Positions 43,948 through 56,101 are shown, counted from the stretch's first letter. The stretch: 64,000 bases of DNA from Leifsonia sp. AK011 (GCF_013410945.1 NZ_JACCCH010000001.1:1488001-1552000), one strand, 5' to 3'. Notes: generated by a model from the letters alone, not told the origin. A program made the numbers and translations.

Positions 43948-44387
43948 AGTCCGCAACAGTCCTGGCGCGAGCCCTCGTCTACGGGGGGATCCTCACCGTG
44001 GCCATTGCGGTGGTCGGTTCGATCGTGGGTTACCTCGTCGCGGGAGTTCCCGGCCTCGTGAGTGGACTGCTCGGTGCAGGGCTTACGGCACTTTTCATGG
44101 CGCTCACCGCGGGAACGATCGTGGTGGCGGCCAAGGTCACGGGCAATGAGCCGTCGAGCGTGCTGTTCTTCGGGATCGTGCTGGGTGGCTGGCTCCTGAA
44201 GTTCGTGCTTTTCATCGCTATCCTGCTGCTCCTCCGAGGGCAGCCCTTCCTCGAGCCGCTCGTCTTCTTCTTCGCCATTCTGGCTGCTGTGATCGGCAGT
44301 CTCGTGGTGGATGTGATTGCCTTCGTCGGAGCTCGTGTGCCCTACGTCGGTGACGTGTCGCTTGGCGACGATCCCGATGCTCGATAG
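43944..44387 (+). CDS. AtpI-like membrane protein upstream of the ATP synthase operon
   Basis: A 147-residue, four-transmembrane protein (GILTVAIAVVGSIVGYLV, GAGLTALFMALTAGTIVV, SVLFFGIVLGGWLLKFVLF, VFFFAILAAVIGSLVVDVI). Its position between a TagO-type gene and atpB matches the small membrane protein annotated as ATP synthase protein I or hypothetical in actinobacteria. AtpI assists c-ring assembly in other bacteria, but sequence similarity is weak. It starts inside the upstream stop (ATGA). Confidence 0.72.
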   Translation: MKSATVLARALVYGGILTVAIAVVGSIVGYLVAGVPGLVSGLLGAGLTALFMALTAGTIVVAAKVTGNEPSSVLFFGIVLGGWLLKFVLFIAILLLLRGQPFLEPLVFFFAILAAVIGSLVVDVIAFVGARVPYVGDVSLGDDPDAR

Positions 44388-44424
44388 CGCAGAACCCCCA
44401 AGTAATAGTGTGAAGAACTCCCGA

Positions 44425-44454
44425 TTGGGTGTGGACGGTTTCTCTTGGTAGTGT
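44425..44454 (+). promoter_or_regulatory. Probable atp operon promoter
   Basis: TTGGGT (44425-44430) and TAGTGT (44449-44454), 18 bases apart. Predicted start near 44461 gives a leader of about 58 bases to the proposed atpB start. Nothing else is evident in 44388-44518. Confidence 0.55.
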
Positions 44455-44518
44455 TTGAGGCGAACATCCCCCCTTCTCATCGCCGCGTGGTGACACGCCC
44501 CGATTTTCGGAGATAGCG

Positions 44519-45611
<1,093 letters not shown>

Positions 45612-45638
45612 GCCTCAGCATCGATAAAGGAGGCAGGA

Positions 45639-46196
45639 ATGCTTAGCGCAATCCTTGCCGTAGCAGAAGAGACGGCGGAGTCGCCGAACCCGCTTCTGCC
45701 TGCGCCCTACGACATCATTTGGTCGGCGGTCTGCTTCGCGATCATCGCGGTGTTCTTCGTGTGGAAGTTCCTTCCCGCGATCCAGAAGACGCTCGATGAG
45801 CGTGCCGAGGCGATCGAGGGTGGCATCAAGAAGGCGGAGATCGCCCAGGCCGAGGCCGCCGCTGCGCTTGAGGAGTACACCGCCAAGCTCGCAGAGGGTC
45901 GTTCCGAGGCTGCAGCGATCCGGGAGCAGGCTCGCGCCGACGGCAACAAGATCATTGCTGAGCTCAAGGAGCAGGCATCGGTCGAGGCCGCTCGTGTGAC
46001 GGCTGCCGCTCAGGCCCAGATCGAGGCCGAGCGCCAGGCTGCTGTTGCCTCGCTTCGCGCCGAGGTGGGCTCGCTCGCCATCGATCTCGCGTCCGGCGTG
46101 ATCGGGCAGAGCCTCGCTGACGACAAGAAGGCTTCGGCACTGGTCGACCAGTTCCTGGCCGACCTCGAGAACGACGAGAAGAGCAAGGCGAAGTAG
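45639..46196 (+). CDS. atpF: ATP synthase Fo subunit b
   Basis: A 185-residue peripheral-stalk protein. One N-terminal transmembrane helix (IIWSAVCFAIIAVFFVWKF) precedes a long coiled coil (LDERAEAIEGGIKKAEIA). The start follows AAAGGAGGCAGGA. The delta gene begins on the base after its stop. Confidence 0.95.
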   Translation: MLSAILAVAEETAESPNPLLPAPYDIIWSAVCFAIIAVFFVWKFLPAIQKTLDERAEAIEGGIKKAEIAQAEAAAALEEYTAKLAEGRSEAAAIREQARADGNKIIAELKEQASVEAARVTAAAQAQIEAERQAAVASLRAEVGSLAIDLASGVIGQSLADDKKASALVDQFLADLENDEKSKAK

Positions 46197-46988
46197 ATGG
46201 GTTCCGCAACGAGGGAAGCACTGGTGTCGGCGCGCGACGCGCTCGCCGCCGTGCCCTCCAGCGCTGGGCTGGCCACGGCCGTCCAGCTCTTCGAGGCCGG
46301 TCGCATCATCGGCAACTCGGCGCAGCTGCGCGCTGCACTGGCCGACCCCGCTACTGCCGCCGACGACAAGCGCGCCGTGATCGGCAGCCTCTTCGCCTCG
46401 TTCGACGCGCCGACCAGAACTCTCCTCGCGGAGATCGCCGCATCGCGGTGGTCGACGCAGGATGACCTGCTGGCGGGGATCGAGGAGGTCGCCATCCGCG
46501 CGGCCGCCCGTTCCGCTGGCAAGGGTGTCTCCGTCGACGAGGAGCTGTTCGCCTTCGGTACTGCCGTGTCTTCCGACGCCGAGCTCGAGCTCGCCGTCGG
46601 CAGCAAGCTCGGTTCCCCCGAGTCCAAGTCGAAGCTCGTCGGTACCCTTCTCAGCAAGGCGAGCCCGCAGACGGTGACCATCGTGAACCACCTGGTCCAG
46701 CAGCCCCGGGACCGCCGCATCGGCGAGCTGATCCGGGATGCCGCGGCCATCGTTGCCGACGAGGCAGGCCTCTCCGTTGCCACCGTCGTCTCCGCATCCC
46801 CCCTCACCGCTGCGCAGCTGGACCGCCTCCGCGCGGGCCTCGCGAAGCAGCACGGTCGCGACCTGCTCCTCAACCAGGTCATCGACCCCTCGATCATCGG
46901 CGGACTTCGCGTGCAGATCGGTGACGATGTCATCGACGGCAGCGTCTCCACCCGCCTCACAGACCTCAGGATTCGGCTCGCTTCCTAG
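46197..46988 (+). CDS. atpH: ATP synthase F1 subunit delta
   Basis: A 263-residue subunit, longer than the 180 residues of E. coli delta, as is usual in actinobacteria. The C-terminal OSCP-like core is IGGLRVQIGDDVIDGSVSTRL. It starts directly after the atpF stop and links F1 to the b stalk. Confidence 0.93.
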   Translation: MGSATREALVSARDALAAVPSSAGLATAVQLFEAGRIIGNSAQLRAALADPATAADDKRAVIGSLFASFDAPTRTLLAEIAASRWSTQDDLLAGIEEVAIRAAARSAGKGVSVDEELFAFGTAVSSDAELELAVGSKLGSPESKSKLVGTLLSKASPQTVTIVNHLVQQPRDRRIGELIRDAAAIVADEAGLSVATVVSASPLTAAQLDRLRAGLAKQHGRDLLLNQVIDPSIIGGLRVQIGDDVIDGSVSTRLTDLRIRLAS

Positions 46989-47021
46989 CGGCCGTCACTT
47001 TCCACGGAAGGCACAATCACA

Positions 47022-48659
47022 ATGGCAGAACTCAGCATCAGCCCGGATGAGATCCGCGATGCGCTCAAGGACTTCGTCAAGGCGTACGAGCCCGGCAAGG
47101 CTGCGGCCACCGAGGTGGGCACCGTCGTCGACGCCGGTGACGGCATCGCGCACATCGAGGGTCTCCCCGGTGCCATGGCGAACGAGCTCCTGCGCTTCGC
47201 CGACGGTACCGCCGGCCTCGCGCTGAACCTCGACGAGAACGAGATCGGCGCCATCGTGCTCGGTGAGTTCACCGGAATCGTGGAGGGCCAGGAGGTCACC
47301 CGCACCGGCGACGTGCTCTCCGTTCCGGTTGGTGACGGCTTCCTCGGTCGCGTCGTCGACCCGCTGGGTGCCCCGATCGACGGTCTCGGCGAGATCAAGT
47401 CGGAGGAGCGTCGCGCCCTTGAGCTCCAGGCTCCCGGCGTCATGCAGCGCAAGAGCGTCCACGAGCCCATGCAGACCGGTATCAAGGCGATCGACGCCAT
47501 GATCCCGATCGGTCGCGGCCAGCGCCAGCTCATCATCGGCGACCGCCAGACCGGTAAGACGGCGATCGCGATCGACACGATCATCAACCAGAAGGCTAAC
47601 TGGGACTCCGGCGACGTCACCAAGCAGGTGCGCTGCATCTACGTCGCCATCGGCCAGAAGGGCTCCACGATCGCCGCGGTCAAGGGCGCGCTCGAGGAGG
47701 CCGGCGCCATGGAGTACACGACTATCGTTGCGGCCCCGGCATCCGACCCCGCAGGCTTCAAGTACCTCGCCCCCTACACCGGCTCGGCCATCGGCCAGCA
47801 CTGGATGTACGGCGGCAAGCACGTCCTGATCATCTTCGATGACCTCTCGAAGCAGGCCGAGGCCTACCGTGCCGTGTCGCTCCTCCTGCGCCGCCCGCCG
47901 GGACGTGAGGCATACCCCGGTGACGTGTTCTACCTGCACTCCCGTCTGCTCGAGCGTTGTGCCAAGCTCTCCGACGAGCTGGGTGCCGGCTCGATGACCG
48001 GCCTGCCGATCATCGAGACCAAGGCCAACGACGTCTCGGCGTACATCCCGACCAACGTGATCTCGATCACCGACGGCCAGATCTTCCTCCAGTCCGACCT
48101 CTTCAACGCCAACCAGCGTCCCGCGGTCGACGTGGGTATCTCGGTCTCCCGTGTTGGTGGTGACGCTCAGGTCAAGTCGATCAAGAAGGTGTCGGGAACG
48201 CTCAAGCTCGAGCTCGCCCAGTACCGTTCGCTCGAGGCCTTCGCGATGTTCGCGTCGGACCTGGATGCCACGTCCCGTCGCCAGCTCGCCCGCGGTGCTC
48301 GCCTGACCGAGCTCCTGCGCCAGCCGCAGTACTCGCCGATGGCGGTCGAGAAGCAGGTCGTCTCGATCTGGGCCGGAACCAACGGCAAGCTCGACGAGGT
48401 CCCGGTCGAGGACATCCTGCGGTTCGAGTCCGAGCTGCACGACTACCTGGCTCGCAACACCAAGGTTCTCGACACGCTGCGTGAGACCAACGTCCTCGAC
48501 GACGACACCACGAAGGCTCTCGATGAGGGCGTCGACAAGTTCAAGCTCGAGTTCCAGACGGGCGAGGGCAAGCCGCTCAACTCCGTCGGTACCGAGGTCT
48601 TCGAGGAGATCGAGGCCGAGGACATCGAGCAGGAGAAGATCGTCAAGCAGAAGCGCTGA
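47022..48659 (+). CDS. atpA: ATP synthase F1 subunit alpha
   Basis: A 545-residue nucleotide-binding subunit. Walker A is [14 protein letters not shown], the arginine-finger region is [16 protein letters not shown], and the N-terminal beta-barrel holds [18 protein letters not shown]. Length is normal for actinobacteria, with a charged C-terminal tail ([13 protein letters not shown]). Confidence 0.98.
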   Translation: MAELSISPDEIRDALKDFVKAYEPGKAAATEVGTVVDAGDGIAHIEGLPGAMANELLRFADGTAGLALNLDENEIGAIVLGEFTGIVEGQEVTRTGDVLSVPVGDGFLGRVVDPLGAPIDGLGEIKSEERRALELQAPGVMQRKSVHEPMQTGIKAIDAMIPIGRGQRQLIIGDRQTGKTAIAIDTIINQKANWDSGDVTKQVRCIYVAIGQKGSTIAAVKGALEEAGAMEYTTIVAAPASDPAGFKYLAPYTGSAIGQHWMYGGKHVLIIFDDLSKQAEAYRAVSLLLRRPPGREAYPGDVFYLHSRLLERCAKLSDELGAGSMTGLPIIETKANDVSAYIPTNVISITDGQIFLQSDLFNANQRPAVDVGISVSRVGGDAQVKSIKKVSGTLKLELAQYRSLEAFAMFASDLDATSRRQLARGARLTELLRQPQYSPMAVEKQVVSIWAGTNGKLDEVPVEDILRFESELHDYLARNTKVLDTLRETNVLDDDTTKALDEGVDKFKLEFQTGEGKPLNSVGTEVFEEIEAEDIEQEKIVKQKR

Positions 48660-48703
48660 CGCTCATCACTCGACAACCACACTCAAGGGAAAGTAAGTAA
48701 GAC

Positions 48704-49603
48704 ATGGGAGCGCAACTTCGGGTCTACCGGCAGAAAATTCGTGCTGCCCAGACGACCAAGAAGATCACTCGGGCCATGGAGCTCATCTCGGCGTCGCGCA
48801 TTCAGAAGGCGCAGCAGCGAGTTGCGGCATCCGGCCCGTACTCCCGTGCCGTCACGCGCGCGGTCTCGGCCGTGGCGACCTTCTCGAATGTCGACCACAT
48901 TCTCACCACCGAGCCCGAGGTCATCGAGCGCGCCGCGATCGTGATCTTCTCGTCCGACCGCGGTCTCGCGGGTGCGTTCAACTCGAACGTCCTGCGCGAG
49001 GCAGGCGAGCTCGCCGCTCGTCTGACGGCTGAGGGCAAGGACGTCGTCTACTACCTCGTCGGTCGCAAGGCCGCCGCGTACTTCCAGTTCCGCCGGCGCG
49101 ACGCCGAGCAGATCTGGACGGGCGGCACGGACTCTCCGGAGTTCGCGACGGCGAAGGAGATCGGCGACGCGGTCGTCGCGAAGTTCCTGCAGCCCGCAAG
49201 CGAGGGTGGCGTGGATGAGATCCACATCGTCTACAACCGCTTCGTGAGCATGCTCGTCCAGGAGCCCGAGGTGGTCCGCCTTCTCCCGCTCGAGGTCGTG
49301 GAGGGTGTCGAGGCACCTGCGGAGAGCGACATCCTGCCGCTGTACGAGTTCGAGCCAGAGGTCGGCGATGTTCTGGATGCCCTCCTCCCTGTCTACATCG
49401 AGAGCCGCATCTTCAACGCGATGCTGCAGTCAGCCGCTGCCAAGCACGCTGCCACGCAGAAGGCGATGAAGGCGGCGAGCGACAACGCGGACAAGCTCAT
49501 CAAGACTTATACGACGCTGGCCAACAACGCGCGCCAGTCCGAGATCACCCAGCAGATTTCCGAGATCGTGGGCGGCGCAGACGCCCTCTCCTCGGCGAAG
49601 TAA
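48704..49603 (+). CDS. atpG: ATP synthase F1 subunit gamma
   Basis: A 299-residue rotor shaft. The N-terminal helix [20 protein letters not shown] and the C-terminal coil ending [20 protein letters not shown] are diagnostic. The start follows GGGAAAGTAAGTAAGAC. Confidence 0.97.
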   Translation: MGAQLRVYRQKIRAAQTTKKITRAMELISASRIQKAQQRVAASGPYSRAVTRAVSAVATFSNVDHILTTEPEVIERAAIVIFSSDRGLAGAFNSNVLREAGELAARLTAEGKDVVYYLVGRKAAAYFQFRRRDAEQIWTGGTDSPEFATAKEIGDAVVAKFLQPASEGGVDEIHIVYNRFVSMLVQEPEVVRLLPLEVVEGVEAPAESDILPLYEFEPEVGDVLDALLPVYIESRIFNAMLQSAAAKHAATQKAMKAASDNADKLIKTYTTLANNARQSEITQQISEIVGGADALSSAK

Positions 49604-51082
<1,479 letters not shown>

Positions 51083-51084
51083 CC

Positions 51085-51354
51085 ATGGCCGAGCTCACGG
51101 TGAGCGTCGTCTCTGCCGACCACGAGGTGTGGTCCGGCACGGCGAAGCAGATCATCGCGCGTACGACCGAGGGTGAGATCGGAATCCTGCCTGGCCACGA
51201 GCCGATCCTGGCGATCCTCGCCAAGGGTGAGGTTCGTGTGACCACGCCCGACGGTACGGTCCTCAGCGCCAACGCGGACGACGGATTCCTCTCGGTCGAG
51301 CACGACATCGTCACTGTCGTCGCTCGTAACGCCGAACTGGTCGCGACGGCCTAG
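51085..51354 (+). CDS. atpC: ATP synthase F1 subunit epsilon
   Basis: An 89-residue protein comprising the N-terminal beta-sandwich only (TVSVVSADHEVWSGTAKQII, GEIGILPGHEPILAILAKG). The C-terminal two-helix inhibitory domain is absent, so the short form typical of actinobacteria is expected, with weaker latent ATPase inhibition. Starts at ATG 51085. Confidence 0.95.
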   Translation: MAELTVSVVSADHEVWSGTAKQIIARTTEGEIGILPGHEPILAILAKGEVRVTTPDGTVLSANADDGFLSVEHDIVTVVARNAELVATA

Positions 51355-51356
51355 TC

Positions 51357-51875
51357 ATGCTTGTCGTGATGGCGGGGTTGCCCGGTACCGGAAAGTCCAC
51401 GATCGGACAGGTCGTGGCTGGTCGGTTGGGCATCCCTGTCGTACCGGTCGACCCGATCGAGACGGCGATCCTCCAGGCGGGTATCGCGAGCGATCAGCCC
51501 ACGGGGCTCGCTGCCTACCTCGTTGCCGAGACTCTTGCCGAGCGCGTTCTCGAGGCAGGTACCGGGGTTCTCGTGGACGCCGTCAATGCGGTCGCACCCG
51601 CGCGTGAGCAGTGGGTCAACCTTGCGACACGACTGGGTGAGCCGATCAAGTTCATCGAGGTCGTGTGCTCGGACCCCGACCTCCACCGTGAGCGCATCGA
51701 ATCGTGGCGTCGAAGCATGCCGCACATCCAGCTCACGTGGAACGCGGTCGAGCAGAGCCTGGACGATTACTCCGAGTGGACGGGTGACAGCGCCGCGGTG
51801 GCTCGCATCACGCTCGACTCGGTTGAGCCCCTGGGCACCAACGTCGAGCGCGCGGTCGCGTTCCTCCAGTCGTAG
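51357..51875 (+). CDS. AAA/P-loop kinase-like protein
   Basis: A 172-residue P-loop protein. Walker A is GLPGTGKSTIGQV near the N-terminus, and VLVDAVNAVAPAREQW resembles a Walker B region of small-molecule kinases such as zeta-toxin-like or gluconate/chloramphenicol-type kinases. It starts 2 bases after atpC, so it may be co-transcribed with the atp operon. Substrate unknown. Confidence 0.82.
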   Translation: MLVVMAGLPGTGKSTIGQVVAGRLGIPVVPVDPIETAILQAGIASDQPTGLAAYLVAETLAERVLEAGTGVLVDAVNAVAPAREQWVNLATRLGEPIKFIEVVCSDPDLHRERIESWRRSMPHIQLTWNAVEQSLDDYSEWTGDSAAVARITLDSVEPLGTNVERAVAFLQS

Positions 51876-52619
51876 GTGCTGCTCCTTCTCCCACCGTCCG
51901 AGACCAAGAGGGACGGCGGTGTCGCCGGCACCTCGCTCGACCTCGCTGCGTTGTCGTTCAGTCAGTTGGGGCCGCAGCGCCGCAAGGCCCTCGCAGCACT
52001 TCGCACGGTGTCTCGCACCACGTCGCTCGCGACGCGCGCGTTGGGACTCGGGCCAACACAGAGTTTCGAGGTCGCCCGCAACCGCGCCATCGGCACGTCC
52101 CCGCTCCTGCCCGCCCTCGAGCGGTACACGGGTGTGCTCTACGACGGCCTGGATGTCACCAGCCTGACCCCGGAGCAGCGCGCATTCGCACACGAACACG
52201 TCGCGATCCACTCCGCACTCTTCGGCATGCTGGCGGCGGATGACGCGATCCCCGCGTATCGCCTGTCACATGATTCGCGGCTCCCGGAGCTGTCACTGCG
52301 CACGCTGTGGCGTCCTGCGATCTCCTCCGTTCTCGGCTCGCACGATGGACTGATCCTGGATCTGCGTTCGGAGGCGTACGCGACGCTGGGTCCCGCGCCA
52401 GCTGGATCGTGGTACCTGCGTGTGGTCACGCAGAACTCGGCCGGTCGTCGCGTCGCGCTCAGTCACTTCAACAAGAAGGCGAAGGGTGAGTTCACCCGGG
52501 CCGTCATCGTGGCGGGTATCGATCATCCGGACGTCGCTTCGCTCTTCGCGTGGGCCGAGAGCTCCGGACTCCGACTCGAGCAGGGTGCGCCGGGCGAGAT
52601 CGATCTCGTGGTCGGCTAG
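51876..52619 (+). CDS. yaaA: YaaA-family peroxide stress protein
   Basis: A 247-residue protein beginning LLLLPPSETKRDGG, the YaaA hallmark, with YTGVLYDGLDVTSLTPEQRAF and KKAKGEFTRA further on. E. coli YaaA lowers free iron in peroxide stress and binds DNA. GTG 51876 is the base after the kinase stop, so the two genes are translationally coupled. Confidence 0.9.
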   Translation: MLLLLPPSETKRDGGVAGTSLDLAALSFSQLGPQRRKALAALRTVSRTTSLATRALGLGPTQSFEVARNRAIGTSPLLPALERYTGVLYDGLDVTSLTPEQRAFAHEHVAIHSALFGMLAADDAIPAYRLSHDSRLPELSLRTLWRPAISSVLGSHDGLILDLRSEAYATLGPAPAGSWYLRVVTQNSAGRRVALSHFNKKAKGEFTRAVIVAGIDHPDVASLFAWAESSGLRLEQGAPGEIDLVVG

Positions 52620-52643
52620 AACGCGGGCCGAGCCAGCTCCTTG

Positions 52644-52655
52644 TAGGGTTCTGAC
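52644..52655 (+). promoter_or_regulatory. Leaderless -10 element of the DUF5684-like gene
   Basis: TAGGGT (52644-52649) followed by 6 bases and GTG 52656. Confidence 0.5.
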
Positions 52656-53105
52656 GTGACCGACTACAACGAGACAGCGCTGAACGCCGTCCTCCTGGTC
52701 CTGGCCATCTCCGTCGTGGTAACGCTCGTGCTCGTCCTCGTCGGGTACGTGGTCATGGCGATCGCCCTGATGACCTTCTTCCGGAAGGTGGGGGTTGAGC
52801 CGTGGATAGCGTGGGTGCCGTTCTATTCGACCTGGAAGTGGCTAGAGATCGGTGGGCAGCAGGGTGCCTTCGTGCTCTTCTGTCTGATCCCCTACGGGTC
52901 GATCGTCACGTCGGTGTTCCTGTACATCGGTATGTATCGAACGGGGATCGCGTTCGGCCGTGATGCGGGATTCCTGGTGCTCGGCATCTTCCTCCCCTTC
53001 GTTTGGGCATTCATGCTCGGAGCTGAGGAATCCGTCTACCACCCAGAGCGCATCACGGCAGCAGGCTATCCGCCCCCCTTGGCGGGCTACGGTTCGGCGC
53101 GGTAG
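52656..53105 (+). CDS. DUF5684-like small membrane protein
   Basis: A 149-residue, four-transmembrane protein. The loop FFRKVGVEPWIAWVPFYSTW is the hallmark of small membrane proteins that I associate with DUF5684. Function unknown. The end overlaps the convergent tag gene by 19 bases. Confidence 0.75.
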   Translation: MTDYNETALNAVLLVLAISVVVTLVLVLVGYVVMAIALMTFFRKVGVEPWIAWVPFYSTWKWLEIGGQQGAFVLFCLIPYGSIVTSVFLYIGMYRTGIAFGRDAGFLVLGIFLPFVWAFMLGAEESVYHPERITAAGYPPPLAGYGSAR

Positions 53106-53671
53106 CAGCCGACCACGTGGTCGTCCACGAGCCCAGCCGACTGCATGAGGGCGTACATGGTCGTCGCGCCGACGAAGCGGAAGCCCCGGGCGCGGAGCTC
53201 CCTGCTGAGCGCCTTCGATTCTGGAGTCTCCGCAGGGAGCTCTGAGGGCGAGTGCGGGCGCCTGGCGCGCGGCGGGGGAGCGAATGACCACACCAGGTCA
53301 TCGAGGGCAGCCGGGTTCTCGGCCGTCAGTTCAAGTACTGCACGCGCGTTGCCGATTGTGGCCTCGATCTTTGCGCGGTTGCGGATGATGCCGCTGTCCA
53401 GCATGAGACGCTCGACATCGTCTGGGCCGAGGGCGGCGACGACGACCGGATCGAATCCCGCGAAGGCGGCCCTGAACCCCGGTCGACGCTTGAGGATCGT
53501 GATCCACGAGAGGCCGGCCTGAAAGCCCTCGAGGCTGATCTTCTCGAAGAGGCGGTCACGCCCGTGAAGGGGAAACCCCCATTCCTCGTCGTGATACCTC
53601 TGGTACTCAGGATCACTCCCGGCCCACGAACACCGTGCGATGCCGTCTTCTCCGACGATGACGTTGCTCAT
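53087..53671 (-). CDS. tag: DNA-3-methyladenine glycosylase I
   Basis: A 194-residue base-excision enzyme that removes 3-methyladenine. The zinc ligands Cys and His are visible in RCSWAGSDPEYQRYHDEEWG near the N-terminus and HVVGCY at the end, and LSWITILKRRPGFRAAF forms the active-site helix. ATG 53671 overlaps the ogt stop by 4 bases; together they form a two-gene alkylation-repair operon. Confidence 0.95.
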   Translation of the reverse strand: MSNVIVGEDGIARCSWAGSDPEYQRYHDEEWGFPLHGRDRLFEKISLEGFQAGLSWITILKRRPGFRAAFAGFDPVVVAALGPDDVERLMLDSGIIRNRAKIEATIGNARAVLELTAENPAALDDLVWSFAPPPRARRPHSPSELPAETPESKALSRELRARGFRFVGATTMYALMQSAGLVDDHVVGCYRAEP

Positions 53672-54180
53672 CGGTGGGGGATCCCCTCGTGGTCGAGGAG
53701 CCAGACTTTGGTCGGGATGCCATTGCCACCGCTGTAGCCAGTGATCCTGCCATCCGACGCGAGCACGCGGTGGCAGGGAACGATGATCGGGACGGGATTG
53801 GCGCCGACCGCGCCGCCGACAGCCCTCCCCGCGGTTGCCCGACCCGTCGCCTGTCCGAGGTATCCGTAGGAGACCACGTTCCCGAAGGGAACCGCGTCGA
53901 GTTCGGCCCACACAGCCCGCTGGAACTCCGTGCCGCCCAGGGTCACCGGAACATCGAACTCCTGGCGAGTGCCGCCGAAGTACTCCTCGAGCTGTGCCAC
54001 CGCTGTCTCGAGCACAGCTGTGGAATTCTCCGGGAGTTCCTCCCAGGGGAGGTGGCCCTCGCGTTCGATTGCGAGCGAGGTGATGCTGGTGCCATCGCTC
54101 GTGATCTCGATTCGCCCCAGAGGCGAATCGGTGCGAATCAGGTATTCGGGGGTCACATCGGTCAACGATCGGGAGAACAT
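53668..54180 (-). CDS. ogt: Methylated-DNA-[protein]-cysteine S-methyltransferase
   Basis: A 170-residue suicide repair protein. The acceptor Cys is in IIVPCHRVLASDG, preceded by the GRAVGGAVGANP turn, and the N-terminal RNase H-like domain is present. It directly reverses O6-methylguanine. Coupled with tag. Confidence 0.95.
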   Translation of the reverse strand: MFSRSLTDVTPEYLIRTDSPLGRIEITSDGTSITSLAIEREGHLPWEELPENSTAVLETAVAQLEEYFGGTRQEFDVPVTLGGTEFQRAVWAELDAVPFGNVVSYGYLGQATGRATAGRAVGGAVGANPVPIIVPCHRVLASDGRITGYSGGNGIPTKVWLLDHEGIPHR

Positions 54181-54271
54181 GCTTCGACCCTAATGTGGCG
54201 CGGCGACACTGCTCTGGCTCTTTTCGGACATCGGGATTCTTCCCGTGTCGCGAGCGCTGGGGAGGAGCAGA

Positions 54272-55360
54272 CTACTCGTTCGTCGAGCGCGGTGGATCGA
54301 TGTTCAGAGCGGCCTGCAGGTCATCGACGACGGCGCTGAGCTCCTCGAGCTGGGTCCGCAGAGATTCGTATTCCTGTGCTCGGGCATCGATCGACACGTA
54401 CAGCGCGTCGAGGTCGGAACCGCGAGCGAGAAGCGCATTGCGTTCGGCGTCGAACTGGGCCTGCGACGAGAAGTCGCCGGAGTCGGCTCGGGCATTGAAG
54501 TTGTCGATGTCGATGTTCAGTTGGTCGTAGCCGGCGTTGTAGTAGTCGTAGTCGGCTGTGATGCTGGCATCCAGCTCCTCCATCTTCGCGATGATGGCGT
54601 CGCCCTGCGCGATCTGGTCGCGAATGACCGCCTGCGCCTTCTCGTTCAGTGCGACGACCGCCGAACGGTCCGCGAAGTACCGGGCGAAGTGCGCCTCGAG
54701 CTCGGGGCTGAGATCCGCGAACTGGGTGCCGATGATCGAGTGCAGTTCGTTGGCCCGCTCGCCGGGTTCGACCTCGGCGTAGAACTCGAGCGTGGCGGCG
54801 AGTTCCTCGTCGTCCGCTCGGTTTGTCACCTCGGCCTCGAGGAGCGGCTCGAGTGCCAAACGCTCGGAGGGAGACATCCGATCCCACGCCGCATGGAGCA
54901 TCTCGTGGGCCGCCGTGACCTCCTCAGCGCCATCGAGACGCTCATCGGTCACCTGGTACAGGAAGATCTGCTGATAGCCCGTGAGGTAGCACCCGAGGAT
55001 GCCGGCGCCCTCGACCTGGCTGCAGATCGGGTCGAACTCCTCCTCGGGGATCACGACGGGTTCGGAGGCGAAGTAGAGGAACCTGCCCTCGTCGGTCATG
55101 GTCGTGCGCTCCACGTGGCTCTCGACCGCGGCGCTCGGTGTGAAGTTCCAGATCGTGATCTGGTCGCGCACCCGCTGCTGATTGGCCGCGAGGAGGATGA
55201 GTGCTACCGTCGCCGCCACTGTCAGCAGCACGGCGAGGGCGATCAGTATCGCGCCGCCCACTCCCAGGCGAGCCCGGGGAGGTGGAGCGAAGGCAGCCAG
55301 AACGGGTTCGGCGGGGAGGTTCTCCGGTGCAGGCGGGGTGGCGGCGTCGAACTCAGTCAC
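54272..55360 (-). CDS. Membrane-anchored coiled-coil protein with HExxH motif, family not recognised
   Basis: A 362-residue protein. A Pro-rich cytoplasmic N-terminus of 35 residues is followed by one transmembrane segment (about 36-58) and an exported domain. That domain has two Cys (113 and 124), then VTAAHEMLHAAWDRM with an HExxH zinc-peptidase signature at residues 152-156, and Glu-rich helices around 200. The C-terminal third (about 235-350) is coiled coil. Candidate third ligands include Glu200 and Glu205. I do not recognise the family; a membrane-tethered metallopeptidase is possible but unproven. Confidence 0.75.
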   Translation of the reverse strand: MTEFDAATPPAPENLPAEPVLAAFAPPPRARLGVGGAILIALAVLLTVAATVALILLAANQQRVRDQITIWNFTPSAAVESHVERTTMTDEGRFLYFASEPVVIPEEEFDPICSQVEGAGILGCYLTGYQQIFLYQVTDERLDGAEEVTAAHEMLHAAWDRMSPSERLALEPLLEAEVTNRADDEELAATLEFYAEVEPGERANELHSIIGTQFADLSPELEAHFARYFADRSAVVALNEKAQAVIRDQIAQGDAIIAKMEELDASITADYDYYNAGYDQLNIDIDNFNARADSGDFSSQAQFDAERNALLARGSDLDALYVSIDARAQEYESLRTQLEELSAVVDDLQAALNIDPPRSTNE

Positions 55361-55380
55361 AGGATGACTCTATAGACGAA

Positions 55381-55416
55381 CGACGGCGGGTGCCGGTCGC
55401 CCGGAACCCGCCGTCG
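55381..55416 (-). terminator. Terminator after the YceI gene
   Basis: CGACGGCGGGT (55381-55391) and ACCCGCCGTCG (55406-55416) form a perfect 11-bp stem, 20 bases after the yceI stop, before the next minus-strand gene. Confidence 0.8.
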
Positions 55417-55435
55417 CAGGAGGTGTGGTGGGGAG

Positions 55436-55993
55436 CTACGGCTGCAGGACGACCTGGAGGTCGAGATTGATGGTGACGTCGTCGCCCAGCGTGACTCCGC
55501 CGGCCTCGAGCGCGTTGTTCCAGCTCACACCGAAGTCGTGGCGGTTGATCTTCGTGGTCGCGGTCGCGCCCGCCTTGGTCTGGCCGTATCCGTCAGTGAT
55601 GATTCCACCGAACTCGCCCTTGAGGACGACGCTCTTGGTGACACCGCGCAGGCTCAGGTCGCCCGTGACCGTGAAGTCATCGGGGCCGCCCTCGACGGAG
55701 GTCGAGGTGAACGTCATCTCGGGGTGCTCGTCCACCAGGAAGAAGTCACTCGTGCGGAGGTGCTGGTCGCGCGCCTCGACGCCGGTGTTGACGGATGCCA
55801 CGTCGATGGTGGCCACGACGGTGGAGTCCTTCGGGTCCTCAGCGGTGACGATCGTCACATCGAAGGTCTCGAACGTGCCGCGCACCTTGCTGATCATGAG
55901 GTGCTTGACGGTGAACGAAATCTCGGAGTGGGTGGGGTCGAGCTTCCACGTGCCGGCGATGTAGTCAGGGTGGATGTCAGTAGAAATGGTCAT
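55436..55993 (-). CDS. YceI-family lipid-binding protein
   Basis: A 185-residue lipocalin-like protein. GTWKLDPTHSEISFTVKH opens the domain, with ATIDVASVNTGVEARDQHLR and the C-terminal KINRHDFGVSWN. YceI proteins bind polyprenoid or amphiphilic molecules. No signal peptide is present, so it may be cytoplasmic. ATG 55993 follows a GGAG ribosome binding site. Confidence 0.9.
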   Translation of the reverse strand: MTISTDIHPDYIAGTWKLDPTHSEISFTVKHLMISKVRGTFETFDVTIVTAEDPKDSTVVATIDVASVNTGVEARDQHLRTSDFFLVDEHPEMTFTSTSVEGGPDDFTVTGDLSLRGVTKSVVLKGEFGGIITDGYGQTKAGATATTKINRHDFGVSWNNALEAGGVTLGDDVTINLDLQVVLQP

Positions 55994-55996
55994 GAC

Positions 55997-56014
55997 TCCA
56001 TGCAAGCGCATGGA
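55997..56014. promoter_or_regulatory. Operator-like palindrome upstream of yceI
   Basis: TCCATGC-AAGC-GCATGGA (7+4+7) lies 3 bases before the yceI start. A second inverted repeat, GACGTGT (56040-56046) and ACACGTC (56063-56069), lies 16 bases apart further upstream. Both are outside the TetR operator. Confidence 0.45.
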
Positions 56015-56101
56015 CGGCTGATTCATTCCCGATTTAGTGGACGTGTCATCAAAAATTTCCGAACACGTCATCGTGGCCTGCCCGAGGCTCGCTGGGAGTT
56101 G

